This document shows positions 11,831 to 18,872 of a stretch of 23,249 nt of DNA, in pieces. A model generated the notes under the pieces. That model did no database searches. It was not told the DNA's origin and saw only the letters and a list, made by a program, of their open reading frames with translations. The stretch lies in the IMG/VR virus record IMGVR_UViG_3300006919_000473, positions 1 to 23,249 of that record, one strand, 5' to 3'. Made by a program: the position numbers and the translations under genes. Within the stretch, counting starts at the first letter, position 1. The number at the start of each line of letters is the position of its first letter. The stretch comes from a virus.

Positions 11831-12056
11831 TCAAAAAAAAGACGGTTCGTGTGAGATAATTTTTTCTGATGATGAAATAAATGTTATTAATAAGTATAAA
11901 AAGCTTCATCTGACTCAAGAGTTTCTAAGACATTTTTCAAACAAACTAGTAAATATTTGTATTGAATTTAATAAAAATTTTGATGAAGAAACGAAAAAAA
12001 AAATTACTTTTGAAGACTCTAAGATAATAGCTACAAAACCAAAACAAGAGGGTTGA
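11820..12056 (+). CDS. 78-residue protein of unknown function
   Basis: I start this gene at the ATG at 11820, which overlaps the end of the previous gene by 11 bases; an in-frame ATG at 11745 lies deep inside the oxygenase frame and is less plausible. The product is mixed-charge and helical (IIFSDDEINVINKYKKLHLT, FLRHFSNKLVNICIEFNKNF) with a Lys-rich tail. It has no membrane segment and no recognised motif. Its coupling to the oxygenase gene suggests a partner or small regulator of that module, but this rests on position alone. It is followed by a 42-base gap. Confidence 0.55.
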   Translation: MKFDQKKDGSCEIIFSDDEINVINKYKKLHLTQEFLRHFSNKLVNICIEFNKNFDEETKKKITFEDSKIIATKPKQEG

Positions 12057-12098
12057 TACCAGACTTTAATGGTGGCTTATAATATTGTATAATACCAT
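12053..12098 (+). promoter_or_regulatory. AT-rich intergenic region, possible promoter and near-leaderless start
   Basis: TTGATA (12053-12058), 19 bases, then TATAAT (12078-12083) give a promoter-like pair, with a second TATAAT at 12088-12093. TTATA (12077-12081) and TATAA (12088-12092) can pair around a 6-base loop. No Shine-Dalgarno sequence precedes the ATG at 12099. If the first -10 is used, the leader would be about nine bases. TAATATTG at 12080-12087 recurs in the gap before 17874. In DNA this AT-rich the match could be chance. Confidence 0.3.
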
Positions 12099-14009
12099 AT
12101 GCCTTTAACAAACATACAAATAGCACCAGGATTCAATAAACAAGTCACTGAGACAGGAGCTGAAGGTCAATGGACTGATGGAGATTTTGTAAGATTTAGG
12201 TATGGATCTCCTGAAAAAATTGGTGGTTGGGAACAAATTACAGCAAAAACATTTATTGGTGCTGCAAGAGAACAATTAGTTTGGGCTGATTTAGATGGTA
12301 GAAAATATGCGGCAATAGGAACAAACAAAGCTTTAATTATATATTATGAAGGTGCTTTCTATGACATAACACCTTTACATACAGCTGTTACTGGATGTAC
12401 ATTTACTACTACAAATACTTCAGCGACTGTAACGGTAAATAAATCAGGGCACGGATTAGAAGTTTCAGACTTATTTACTTTTACTTCAGTAACACCTCCT
12501 ACAGGTGCGGGATACGTTGCATCTGATTTTGAAACAAATACATTTGAAGTAATTACTTCTTCTGTAAACAGTTTTACAATTACTATGGCATCTGCTGCAT
12601 CAGGGGCTACAACGGGCACCGGATCAGCGACCGTAAATCCTTATGTAAAGCCAGGGCCATTAAATGCAACAGCAGGGTATGGATGGGGAACTGGAACTTG
12701 GGGTAGAGGAAAATGGGGTTCTGCTTCAACAACTAGTAATGTTATTATAGATCCTGCTTCGTGGTCATTAGATAACTTTGGTCAAGTTCTAATTTCAACA
12801 ATAAAAAATGGAAAAACTTTTTCTTGGAATCCTATAAATGCAAATGCAAATGCATTAACAACAAGAGCAACAGTCGTAAGTGGAGCACCAACAAGGTCTG
12901 TTATGTCTATTGTGTCAGATAGAGATAGACATTTAATAGTTCTTGGGACTGAAACAACAATTGGCAGTGATACTACACAAGACAAAATGTTTATTAGATT
13001 TTCTAATCAAGAATCACTTACTGAATATACGCCTACTTCAACCAATACCGCAGGAACGTTTAGATTAGACTCTGGTGTAAGAATTGTTGGAGCGGCCAAA
13101 GGTAAAGATTACATTTTAATTTTAACGGACACTTCTGCGTATGTAATGCAATTTGTTGGACCGCCATTTACTTTTTCAATTAGACAAGTAGGTAGTAATT
13201 GTGGATTGATTGGTCAACATGCTATTCATTATGTTAATGGTAGAGTGTGGTGGATGGGACAAGCAGGAGGCTTTTTTGTTTATGATGGTACGGTTAAATC
13301 TGTTCCTTGTTTAGTTGAAGACTTTGTATTCACTAAAACTGGAAGTAATTTAGGAATTAATTACAGTGCGGGCGAACAAGTGTATGCTGGTTTAAATCAT
13401 CTTTATGAAGAAATTAATTGGTTTTATCCAAAAAATGGTTCTGAATTAGTGGACAGAGTTGTAACTTATAATTACACCGAAAATACTTGGACTACAGGAT
13501 CTTTAGCAAGAACTACATTTCATGATTCAACATTATTTGATAACCCATATGCAACAGAATATAATAACACAGGAACACCTTCATTTCCCGTTATTCAAGG
13601 AGTAACAAACAAAAATGGTGCTTCTACTTATTATGCGCATGAGGTTGGAGTAAACGAAGTAGATAGTGTAGGTAATAAAACTGCAATACCTGCATTTATA
13701 CAGTCTGGAGATTTTGACTTGTCTGTAGGAGGCGATGGAGAATTTTTTATGAGTTTAAGAAGATTTATACCTGATTTTAAAAGACTTGTTGGAAACGCAC
13801 AAATTACTATTAATTTAAGAAATTATCCTACAAGCACAGCATCAAGCTCACCTTTAGGGCCATTTACAATATCGAGCTCTACTGATAAAGTAGATACACG
13901 TGCAAGATCAAGATTTGCAAGTGTAAAAGTTGCTAATCTTTCGACAGATCAAAGTTGGAGATACGGTACTTTTAGAGCTGATGTACAACCAGATGGAATG
14001 AGGGGCTAA
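12099..14009 (+). CDS. P22 gp10-like tail hub / packaged-DNA stabilisation protein
   Basis: A protein of 636 residues. The N-terminus (MPLTNIQIAPGFNKQVTETG, GQWTDGDFVRFRYGSPEKIG, GW) is the standard opening of P22 gp10-like proteins, which sit below the connector and keep DNA in the head. Residues about 98-185 look like an inserted Ig-like beta domain (TFTTTNTSATVTVNKSGHGL, ITSSVNSFTIT). A propeller-like repetitive part follows: WGTGTWGRGKWG, GAAKGKDYILILTDTSAYVM, INGRVWWMGQAGGFFVYDG-type strands (here VNGRVWWMGQ), and RVVTYNYTENTW. P22 gp10 is shorter, about 470 residues, and the insert accounts for part of the difference. No ribosome-binding site precedes the ATG. It is coupled downstream by TAATG. 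Confidence 0.7.
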   Translation: MPLTNIQIAPGFNKQVTETGAEGQWTDGDFVRFRYGSPEKIGGWEQITAKTFIGAAREQLVWADLDGRKYAAIGTNKALIIYYEGAFYDITPLHTAVTGCTFTTTNTSATVTVNKSGHGLEVSDLFTFTSVTPPTGAGYVASDFETNTFEVITSSVNSFTITMASAASGATTGTGSATVNPYVKPGPLNATAGYGWGTGTWGRGKWGSASTTSNVIIDPASWSLDNFGQVLISTIKNGKTFSWNPINANANALTTRATVVSGAPTRSVMSIVSDRDRHLIVLGTETTIGSDTTQDKMFIRFSNQESLTEYTPTSTNTAGTFRLDSGVRIVGAAKGKDYILILTDTSAYVMQFVGPPFTFSIRQVGSNCGLIGQHAIHYVNGRVWWMGQAGGFFVYDGTVKSVPCLVEDFVFTKTGSNLGINYSAGEQVYAGLNHLYEEINWFYPKNGSELVDRVVTYNYTENTWTTGSLARTTFHDSTLFDNPYATEYNNTGTPSFPVIQGVTNKNGASTYYAHEVGVNEVDSVGNKTAIPAFIQSGDFDLSVGGDGEFFMSLRRFIPDFKRLVGNAQITINLRNYPTSTASSSPLGPFTISSSTDKVDTRARSRFASVKVANLSTDQSWRYGTFRADVQPDGMRG

Positions 14010-14611
14010 TGGATCCTATAACACAAAGAATTTTAGATCAACAAAGAGCAATAACGGATAATCCAAATTTTAGTGGATATACACCATCAAATCAAAGTGG
14101 TATTGCAACTATAAATGCTTCACCCCTAAACGAAGATCTTTCATTTGAAAATACATTTTTACCTCAAGAAACCCCACCTATAGATGTTAAGCAATTAGCA
14201 ACCAATGTTGGTAAAAAAATGGTGACAGATTTTGCTGTAAAAAAATTAGGCATAGATGGATTAAAAGGTAATGTATTGAAATCAGTTATAGGAGGTAATA
14301 CTCTTATGGGTTTAAGTAATCCTCTTACAGCAGCTTTTACAGTAGGCTCATTATTACCAGATTCAGTAAAAGGAATTGCAGGTATACTAAGAAACAATAG
14401 AGCACAGAAAGCTATTCAAAGAGATATAATTAAAGACATGCAAGGACAAATAACTACAACTAATCCTAAAATTACAAACATGCAGCCTACAGCAAGAGAT
14501 AAAGCTATGGGTGGAGGAAATAATTATACAGCTCCGGCTTCCTCTTCAAAATCATCCCCTAGATCTGAAAGACATAGTGGTGGAGCAGGCGGACTACATT
14601 CAGGTTACTAA
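14009..14611 (+). CDS. Unknown virion-associated protein with Gly/Ser-rich tail
   Basis: A protein of 200 residues whose ATG overlaps the gp10-like stop. Residues 1-60 are polar and probably extended. Residues about 62-130 form helices with two hydrophobic stretches (VLKSVIGGNTLMGLSNPLTA, AFTVGSLLPDSVKGIAGIL). The C-terminus is low-complexity (AMGGGNNYTAPASSSKSSPR, then GGAGGLHSGY). The hydrophobic middle is not long enough for a confident membrane span. Placement between the gp10-like gene and small structural genes suggests a minor virion protein. I do not recognise the family. Confidence 0.6.
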   Translation: MDPITQRILDQQRAITDNPNFSGYTPSNQSGIATINASPLNEDLSFENTFLPQETPPIDVKQLATNVGKKMVTDFAVKKLGIDGLKGNVLKSVIGGNTLMGLSNPLTAAFTVGSLLPDSVKGIAGILRNNRAQKAIQRDIIKDMQGQITTTNPKITNMQPTARDKAMGGGNNYTAPASSSKSSPRSERHSGGAGGLHSGY

Positions 14612-14613
14612 TA

Positions 14614-14778
14614 ATGGCTAGAGTAGATATAGTAATTCCAGAACCCACTCCTGTTTATGAAGAAGAAAATCAAAGACAAGTAACTCAGTCTTTACGAACC
14701 ATGCAAGATAAGTTAAATACATCTTATCAACAAGAACTTAGAAATGAACAAAATGCTTTTAATTATTTTTTATCATGA
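14614..14778 (+). CDS. 54-residue helical protein
   Basis: The frame begins MARVDIVIPEPTPVYEEENQ, continues as a charged helix (TQSLRTMQDKLNTSYQQELR), and ends NAFNYFLS. It starts two bases after the upstream stop and its TGA overlaps the next ATG (ATGA at 14775-14778). I recall the pattern IPEPTPVY...NQRQ...Q...YQQ.L.NEQ..FNYFLS as a widespread tiny protein in marine phages, always beside the following small beta protein. Function is unknown; a short helical virion or neck peptide is possible. Confidence 0.65.
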   Translation: MARVDIVIPEPTPVYEEENQRQVTQSLRTMQDKLNTSYQQELRNEQNAFNYFLS

Positions 14779-15125
14779 CCATACAATATAAAAATCAAGG
14801 ATTTAAACAAGCAAGCACAGGTAAGACTACTGCACTTACATGCCCAAGTGATGCAACAATAATTGTAAAAAGCGTATACTGTGCAAACAATGATGCTTCA
14901 TCTGCTATTATAGTAAACATGAATTTAGTAGATTCTTCTGATTCAAGCACAGAGTATGAGTTTTTTAGAGATGATCTAGCTGCTAAATCACAAGTTAATG
15001 CTACACCTGAAGGTCTAAATTTAGAAGCAGGTGATGCCATAACAGTTACAGCGGCTACAGGTAGTAATAAAATACAAGGTGCTATAAGTTATGCATTGAT
15101 AGACAGATCTCAAGAAAATGGTTAG
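14775..15125 (+). CDS. Small beta-sandwich structural protein
   Basis: A protein of 116 residues with strands TIQYKNQGFKQASTGKTTAL, ATIIVKSVYCANNDASSAII, VNMNLVDSSDSSTEYEFF, and an ending EGLNLEAGDAITVTAATGSN and IQGAISYALIDRS. The alternation and the LEAGDAI turn imply a compact beta-sandwich of the kind used in phage decoration or tail-knob proteins, and similar proteins are frequent in marine phages. No ribosome-binding site is visible, so translation is probably coupled through ATGA. It overlaps the next gene by eight bases. The exact role is unknown. Confidence 0.65.
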   Translation: MTIQYKNQGFKQASTGKTTALTCPSDATIIVKSVYCANNDASSAIIVNMNLVDSSDSSTEYEFFRDDLAAKSQVNATPEGLNLEAGDAITVTAATGSNKIQGAISYALIDRSQENG

Positions 15126-15678
15126 ACATACAATTTTTACAAACTCTATTGTTGCTGATACTTACCCAAACGAAAAATTAAAAAATCTTATTTTGCACGA
15201 TTTAGAGCTGCACAAAAAAATCGGTGGGAGAGATATATCTAATCATGGTGGTTTCCAAACTCAAGATCTTACAAACGAAAATATTTTAGGAGAAATTCAT
15301 AAAAAATCAGAACAATTAATATTAGCAAATTACAAATTATTTGCTAAAAAAATTAAAATATTAAATGTTTGGATTAATGTTAATAAAAAAAGAGATTTTA
15401 ATAAAATTCATTTACATCCTGGTAGTCATTTTTCTGGAATTTATTATTTAAATGGCTCTAAAAAAGGTGGAGAGTTAGAAATTTTAAGAGATGATGCTAC
15501 CTTATTTTCTGATCAAAGTCAGTTTTTACCTGATGATACAGATTTTATTACAACTTTTAAAATACAACCTAAAGATAATTTATTTATATTATTTCCTTCT
15601 CAGTTAAAACATATGGTCTTGCCGCATTATGATGAAGGAGAAAGAATTTCAGTATCATTTAACATAGGATTTTTTTAA
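15118..15678 (+). CDS. Putative 2OG-Fe(II) oxygenase (HxH type, TIGR02466-like)
   Basis: A protein of 186 residues. NVWINVNKKRDFNKIHLHPG (83-102) contains H98-L-H100, and SHFSGIYYLNG (103-113) gives the next strand. The distal histidine is H165 in FPSQLKHMV, and R176 in EGERISVSFNI is the likely 2-oxoglutarate-binding arginine. The motifs W.N.N..(R/G)....HLHPGS..SGIYYL and F.....H.V.P....R.S.SFN are diagnostic of the small 2OG oxygenases carried by marine phages (PF13759). Substrates of phage members are not established. It lies between a small virion protein and a basic 44-residue protein, overlapping both, and shares the HxH arrangement with the gene at 1236 but little else. Confidence 0.85.
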   Translation: MVRHTIFTNSIVADTYPNEKLKNLILHDLELHKKIGGRDISNHGGFQTQDLTNENILGEIHKKSEQLILANYKLFAKKIKILNVWINVNKKRDFNKIHLHPGSHFSGIYYLNGSKKGGELEILRDDATLFSDQSQFLPDDTDFITTFKIQPKDNLFILFPSQLKHMVLPHYDEGERISVSFNIGFF

Positions 15679-15812
15679 TGGCACGTCAAAAGTTTACTCA
15701 CTTTATACCAAGAGCAAAACCAAAAAAACGTCCGAGAAGGCATAAAAAAAGGCTTAACAAAAATGAAAAAAGAGATTATAAACAATACAATAAACAAGGA
15801 AGAAAACAATGA
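15678..15812 (+). CDS. 44-residue highly basic protein conserved in marine phages
   Basis: The frame begins MARQKFTHFIPRAKPKKRPR and continues RHKKRLNKNEKRDYKQYNKQ before the end GRKQ. By my count nearly half of the residues are Lys, Arg or His. It starts by TAATG overlap with the oxygenase stop and ends by ATGA overlap with the next gene. I recall the motif KKRPRRHKK.LNK.EKR..K.YN.QG as strongly conserved in marine phages, also beside structural genes. The charge suggests DNA or RNA binding, or a packaged protein; the function is unestablished. It is short enough that many annotations would miss it. Confidence 0.65.
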   Translation: MARQKFTHFIPRAKPKKRPRRHKKRLNKNEKRDYKQYNKQGRKQ

Positions 15813-16006
15813 GCGATGTAATAAAAATACCTGCGGAAGCAAAAGAAATTATTAAACACAAAAAAACAGGACAGGTCTATGCTACCAAAGCTGATTTTGA
15901 TGCTGATGTTGCTGATCCCAATACTGATACTACTGTGGATGATTTTCGACAAGACCTTGAAATAAAGGTGACAAAAGTTTCTATGGGTGCTAAAACCAAG
16001 GAATAA
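15809..16006 (+). CDS. 65-residue conserved phage protein
   Basis: A small acidic protein beginning MSDVIKIPAEAKEIIKHKKT and continuing GQVYATKADFDADVADPNTD, TTVDDFRQDLEIKVTKVSMG. AAGGAAG upstream gives a good ribosome-binding site, and it is joined by ATGA upstream and TAATG downstream. The segment KTG.VY.....FDADVADP..DT is one I recall from other marine phages next to the basic small protein, with no known function. No cysteines or membrane span are present. Confidence 0.65.
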   Translation: MSDVIKIPAEAKEIIKHKKTGQVYATKADFDADVADPNTDTTVDDFRQDLEIKVTKVSMGAKTKE

Positions 16007-16935
16007 TGGAACCCAGAGGAGCCACTGAGCTACAGTTTGAATTACTGGAAAAGCACGTGCCAAAAGAATTACTTGATCAAGTACAAATATGTACTTCTAT
16101 TCCAGGCAAGGTTCCTATTGATCCAAACAAATTAAATATTCTTTGGCAGAAAAATTCTTGGGATCAAAACAATCTTCAACCTTTTTTTAGAGATAAGACA
16201 AGGCATAATGAATATGATTGGTATGTATTCAATAGTCATTGGAACTACGAAAAGTTTAGATACTTTTTTAATATACCCACTGAAAAATGTGTAGTCATCA
16301 AAAACGGTATTAATAATTTTCCAAAAAGAAAAGTTTACAAGAAGGGTGATCCAATAAAAATATTACACCACAATACTCCCTGGAGAGGATTGAATGTGTT
16401 ATTGGCTGCTATGCAATTAGTTAAAAACCCCAACATCACTTTAGATGTCTACAGTTCTTCTCAAGTATATGGAGATGCTTTCTCTAGTAGAAATGAAAAA
16501 GATTTTGAACCATTATATGACCAAGCAAAACAAATGCCAAATGTAAATTATATTGGATATAAACCTAATGAATATATTTTAGAACACATTACAGATTATG
16601 ATTTATATGTTTACCCTAGTAATTTTGAAGAAACATTTTGTGCTTCCGCGTTAGAAGCGTTAGCTGCAGGTGTTCATGTGATAACTAATAATTTTGGTGC
16701 ATTATATGAGACTTGTGCTGAGTGGCCTGTATACGTTAATTATGATTCAGACAATGAAAGAATGGCAAATGATACAGCTGCTGCTATTAATGTTGCTGCA
16801 TTATATTTACATGAACCATATATACAAGAGCATCTTGAGGAACAGCAAAAATTTTATAAACGATTTTATAATTGGACAAAAAAAGGATTAGAATGGGAAA
16901 GCTTTTTACGTGGAGCTTTAAGTGGAAGAAAATAA
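16006..16935 (+). CDS. GT-B glycosyltransferase (group 1, GT4-like)
   Basis: A protein of 309 residues. The N-terminal half is shorter than in bacterial GT4 enzymes and opens MEPRGATELQFELLEKHVPK; it includes a Rossmann-like YDWYVFNSHWNYEKF and VVIKNGIN (96-103). The C-terminal half has the donor-site pattern: ILHHNTPWRGLNVLLAAMQL (119-138), PNVNYIGYKPNEYI, and then YVYPSNFEETFCASALEALA (201-220), where E209 and E217 form the EX7E motif that binds the nucleotide sugar. It should transfer a sugar from an NDP-sugar; the acceptor is not evident. It lies inside a virion operon, coupled to its neighbours, so virion proteins or host surface polysaccharide are both plausible targets. Confidence 0.85.
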   Translation: MEPRGATELQFELLEKHVPKELLDQVQICTSIPGKVPIDPNKLNILWQKNSWDQNNLQPFFRDKTRHNEYDWYVFNSHWNYEKFRYFFNIPTEKCVVIKNGINNFPKRKVYKKGDPIKILHHNTPWRGLNVLLAAMQLVKNPNITLDVYSSSQVYGDAFSSRNEKDFEPLYDQAKQMPNVNYIGYKPNEYILEHITDYDLYVYPSNFEETFCASALEALAAGVHVITNNFGALYETCAEWPVYVNYDSDNERMANDTAAAINVAALYLHEPYIQEHLEEQQKFYKRFYNWTKKGLEWESFLRGALSGRK

Positions 16936-17824
16936 AACATATATTAACGAAGACACTTATCAAACTTTAAAAGATGTTAAAGTGGCACCATCAAATCAAA
17001 AAGAAACTGAACTAACAGAATACGAAAAACGTATTAAACCAATATGGATAAACAACACCGGACAACGGAAAAGTAAAATATCTTTATTTGTTGCTACACC
17101 TGTCCACAGTGATTGTTCTATACATTACACACAAGGATTATTAAAATTACAAAAAATATGCATGGAGAAAAAAATTGATATTCAATTTCAATTACTTAAA
17201 TCATCTCTAGTTACACAAGGAAGAAATTTGTGTGTATCAGGCTTTATAGAATCTGGAATGACTCACATGTTATTTGTTGATTCAGATATATTAATGAATG
17301 CAGAATCTATTTTTAAAATGATAGACAGAGACAAAGACATTATTTCAATTCCATACCCAATTAAAACATTTAATTGGGATAAAGCTTTTGATGCAATAAA
17401 AAAAGGTGAGGTAAAGAAACCTTCTGATATTCATAAATTTACCAATAGTTATCCAATGAGAGTAGAAGATACTAATGATATTGTTGTAAATAGAGGTGTT
17501 ATAGAAGTAACTCATAGCCCAACAGGGTGCATGCTTATTAAAAGAAAAGTGTTTGATAAAATGATTAAACATTATCCAGATAAAGAGATAGTTCAAAAAA
17601 CAATTATAAACGGTGAGTATGTAAACAGACCCCATATGTGGAACTTTTTTGATTGCATTCACGACCCTGAAACAAAGACATATTTAGGCGAAGATTTTAG
17701 TTTTTGTAAACTATGGAAAGACATAGGGGGTAAGTGCTATGCCTTTATTGATGATCCAATTATGCATATTGGGGAGCATCAGTATAAAGGATGTTTTGCC
17801 GATGAGTTGATAATACCTAAGTAA
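16922..17824 (+). CDS. GT-A-like glycosyltransferase with DxD motif, GTG start
   Basis: A protein of 300 residues starting at GTG 16922, with GGAG six bases upstream and a 14-base overlap with the GT-B gene; no better start is present. Residues 1-50 are a polar extension. The GT-A core runs ISLFVATPVHSD (53-64), LVTQGRNLCVSGFIESGMTH (96-115), LFVDSDI (117-123) with the D120-S-D122 metal motif, then YPIKTF. Later TYLGEDFSFCKLWKDIGGK (253-271) is the acid-containing acceptor/catalytic block, and HIGEH (282-286) can supply the third metal ligand. This matches GT2-like/Anp1-like phage enzymes. Pairing with a GT-B enzyme suggests a two-sugar glycan, an inference. Confidence 0.75.
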   Translation: MEENKTYINEDTYQTLKDVKVAPSNQKETELTEYEKRIKPIWINNTGQRKSKISLFVATPVHSDCSIHYTQGLLKLQKICMEKKIDIQFQLLKSSLVTQGRNLCVSGFIESGMTHMLFVDSDILMNAESIFKMIDRDKDIISIPYPIKTFNWDKAFDAIKKGEVKKPSDIHKFTNSYPMRVEDTNDIVVNRGVIEVTHSPTGCMLIKRKVFDKMIKHYPDKEIVQKTIINGEYVNRPHMWNFFDCIHDPETKTYLGEDFSFCKLWKDIGGKCYAFIDDPIMHIGEHQYKGCFADELIIPK

Positions 17825-17873
17825 AATGGTAATATTGAAAACTTAAAGTCTTAAATAGGAGAATTTATAATAT
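17825..17873 (+). promoter_or_regulatory. AT-rich gap before the ejection-protein block
   Basis: This 49-base gap is the second longest in the window. It holds TTGAAA (17835-17840), AGGAG (17857-17861, the ribosome-binding site, twelve bases from the ATG) and TATAAT (17866-17871). The hexamers are 25 bases apart, too far for a standard promoter. TAATATTG at 17830-17837, preceded by AATGGT, recurs in the gap before 12099. No terminator-like hairpin is visible. Confidence 0.25.
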
Positions 17874-18872
17874 ATGAATCCACTAGCATTAATACCGTAC
17901 GCATTAGCAGCATATGGAGGAGTTCAAGGATACCGAGGAGCAAGAGAACAAGGAATAAGTGGTCTTGGTTCTTTAATTCACGGTGGTATTGGAGCATATG
18001 GTGGATACAATTTAGGACAAATGGGTGGTTTTGCGAAAGGTGCTGGATTTGGTACGACTGTTCCAACCTTTGGGCAATCATCTTTTGGTCAATCTTTAAG
18101 TGGAATGATCCCAGGAATGTCACCAACAAAAACTTCGATTCCAGGTATGAACGCAACCGGTGAAGCAACTTTTGCTTCCGATGCAATTAGAAATTTTCCA
18201 AATAAAGTTGATCCAGCTAAAGGCGGTAGCTTATTAGATTTAATAAGAAAAGAACCTGGTGGAGCTTATGATCCAATGAAAGTTGCATTAGCTGCAGGAG
18301 GGATACCTTATCTATTAGGTGGATTCGATTCAGCACCTACGGATGTTTATGTTCCTGGCTATAATAAAAATTATCTAACAACAAGAGAGAATAGAAGTTT
18401 CTCCTACATAGATCCTACAACAGGAGAAGAAAAAGAATATAAAAAAGTTTATGTGCCAGAACAAAACCCAAATGATCCAGGAATGTCGATGAACAAAGTA
18501 AGATTAAAAACTGGTGGCTTAGCACAAATTAAAAAATTTAATGAGGGTGGTATAAATTATTTACCATCTAAAACAACTCACGATGAAAAAGATTCTAACA
18601 ATTATGTTAGAGCATTAGGATATGTTGAGGACGGAGCAGGAGTTGGTGATAAAGACGAAGACACGATGTTAGCTCAATTAGCAGATGGAGAGTTTGTAAC
18701 GAGAGCAGATGGTGTGTTAGGCGCAGGAATCATTGCAGGTGCTAATCCAAATAGCATGAAAGACATGAGACAGAAAGGTGCTGCCTACTTTTATGAACAA
18801 CAAAAAAGATATAAAAGAGTATTTGATTTATTGAAGGAGGCAAATGGCAACAGCAAGCAAAAAACGAATTAA
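17874..18872 (+). CDS. Internal virion protein with LADGEFV motif
   Basis: A protein of 332 residues. Residues 1-90 are Gly/Ala/Ser-rich and hydrophobic (MNPLALIPYALAAYGGVQGY, LIHGGIGAYGGYNLGQMGGF), suited to membrane insertion. A central part includes PMKVALAAGGIPYLLGGF and a Tyr-rich segment (YIDPTTGEEKEYKKVY). A C-terminal domain at about 250-320 carries EDTMLAQLADGEFVTRADGV, LGAGIIAGANPN and KGAAYFYEQQKRYKRVFDL. The LADGEFV..ADAV..AG..NP..GA...Y pattern is common in phage internal or tail-tip proteins made next to ejection proteins. It heads the last gene block, so an ejection-complex component is likely. It overlaps the next gene by 29 bases. Confidence 0.65.
   Translation: MNPLALIPYALAAYGGVQGYRGAREQGISGLGSLIHGGIGAYGGYNLGQMGGFAKGAGFGTTVPTFGQSSFGQSLSGMIPGMSPTKTSIPGMNATGEATFASDAIRNFPNKVDPAKGGSLLDLIRKEPGGAYDPMKVALAAGGIPYLLGGFDSAPTDVYVPGYNKNYLTTRENRSFSYIDPTTGEEKEYKKVYVPEQNPNDPGMSMNKVRLKTGGLAQIKKFNEGGINYLPSKTTHDEKDSNNYVRALGYVEDGAGVGDKDEDTMLAQLADGEFVTRADGVLGAGIIAGANPNSMKDMRQKGAAYFYEQQKRYKRVFDLLKEANGNSKQKTN

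Noticed and set aside
15776-16063. 95-residue minus-strand open frame across the small-gene junction
   Set aside because: It covers two well-supported, coupled + strand genes and the start of the glycosyltransferase, with no sign of its own translation signals. All supported genes here are on the + strand.
17851-18186. 111-residue minus-strand open frame over the start of the LADGEFV protein
   Set aside because: It is a shadow of a Gly/Ala-rich coding region, with biased Leu/His/Gln composition, and it crosses the ribosome-binding site and start of the real gene.
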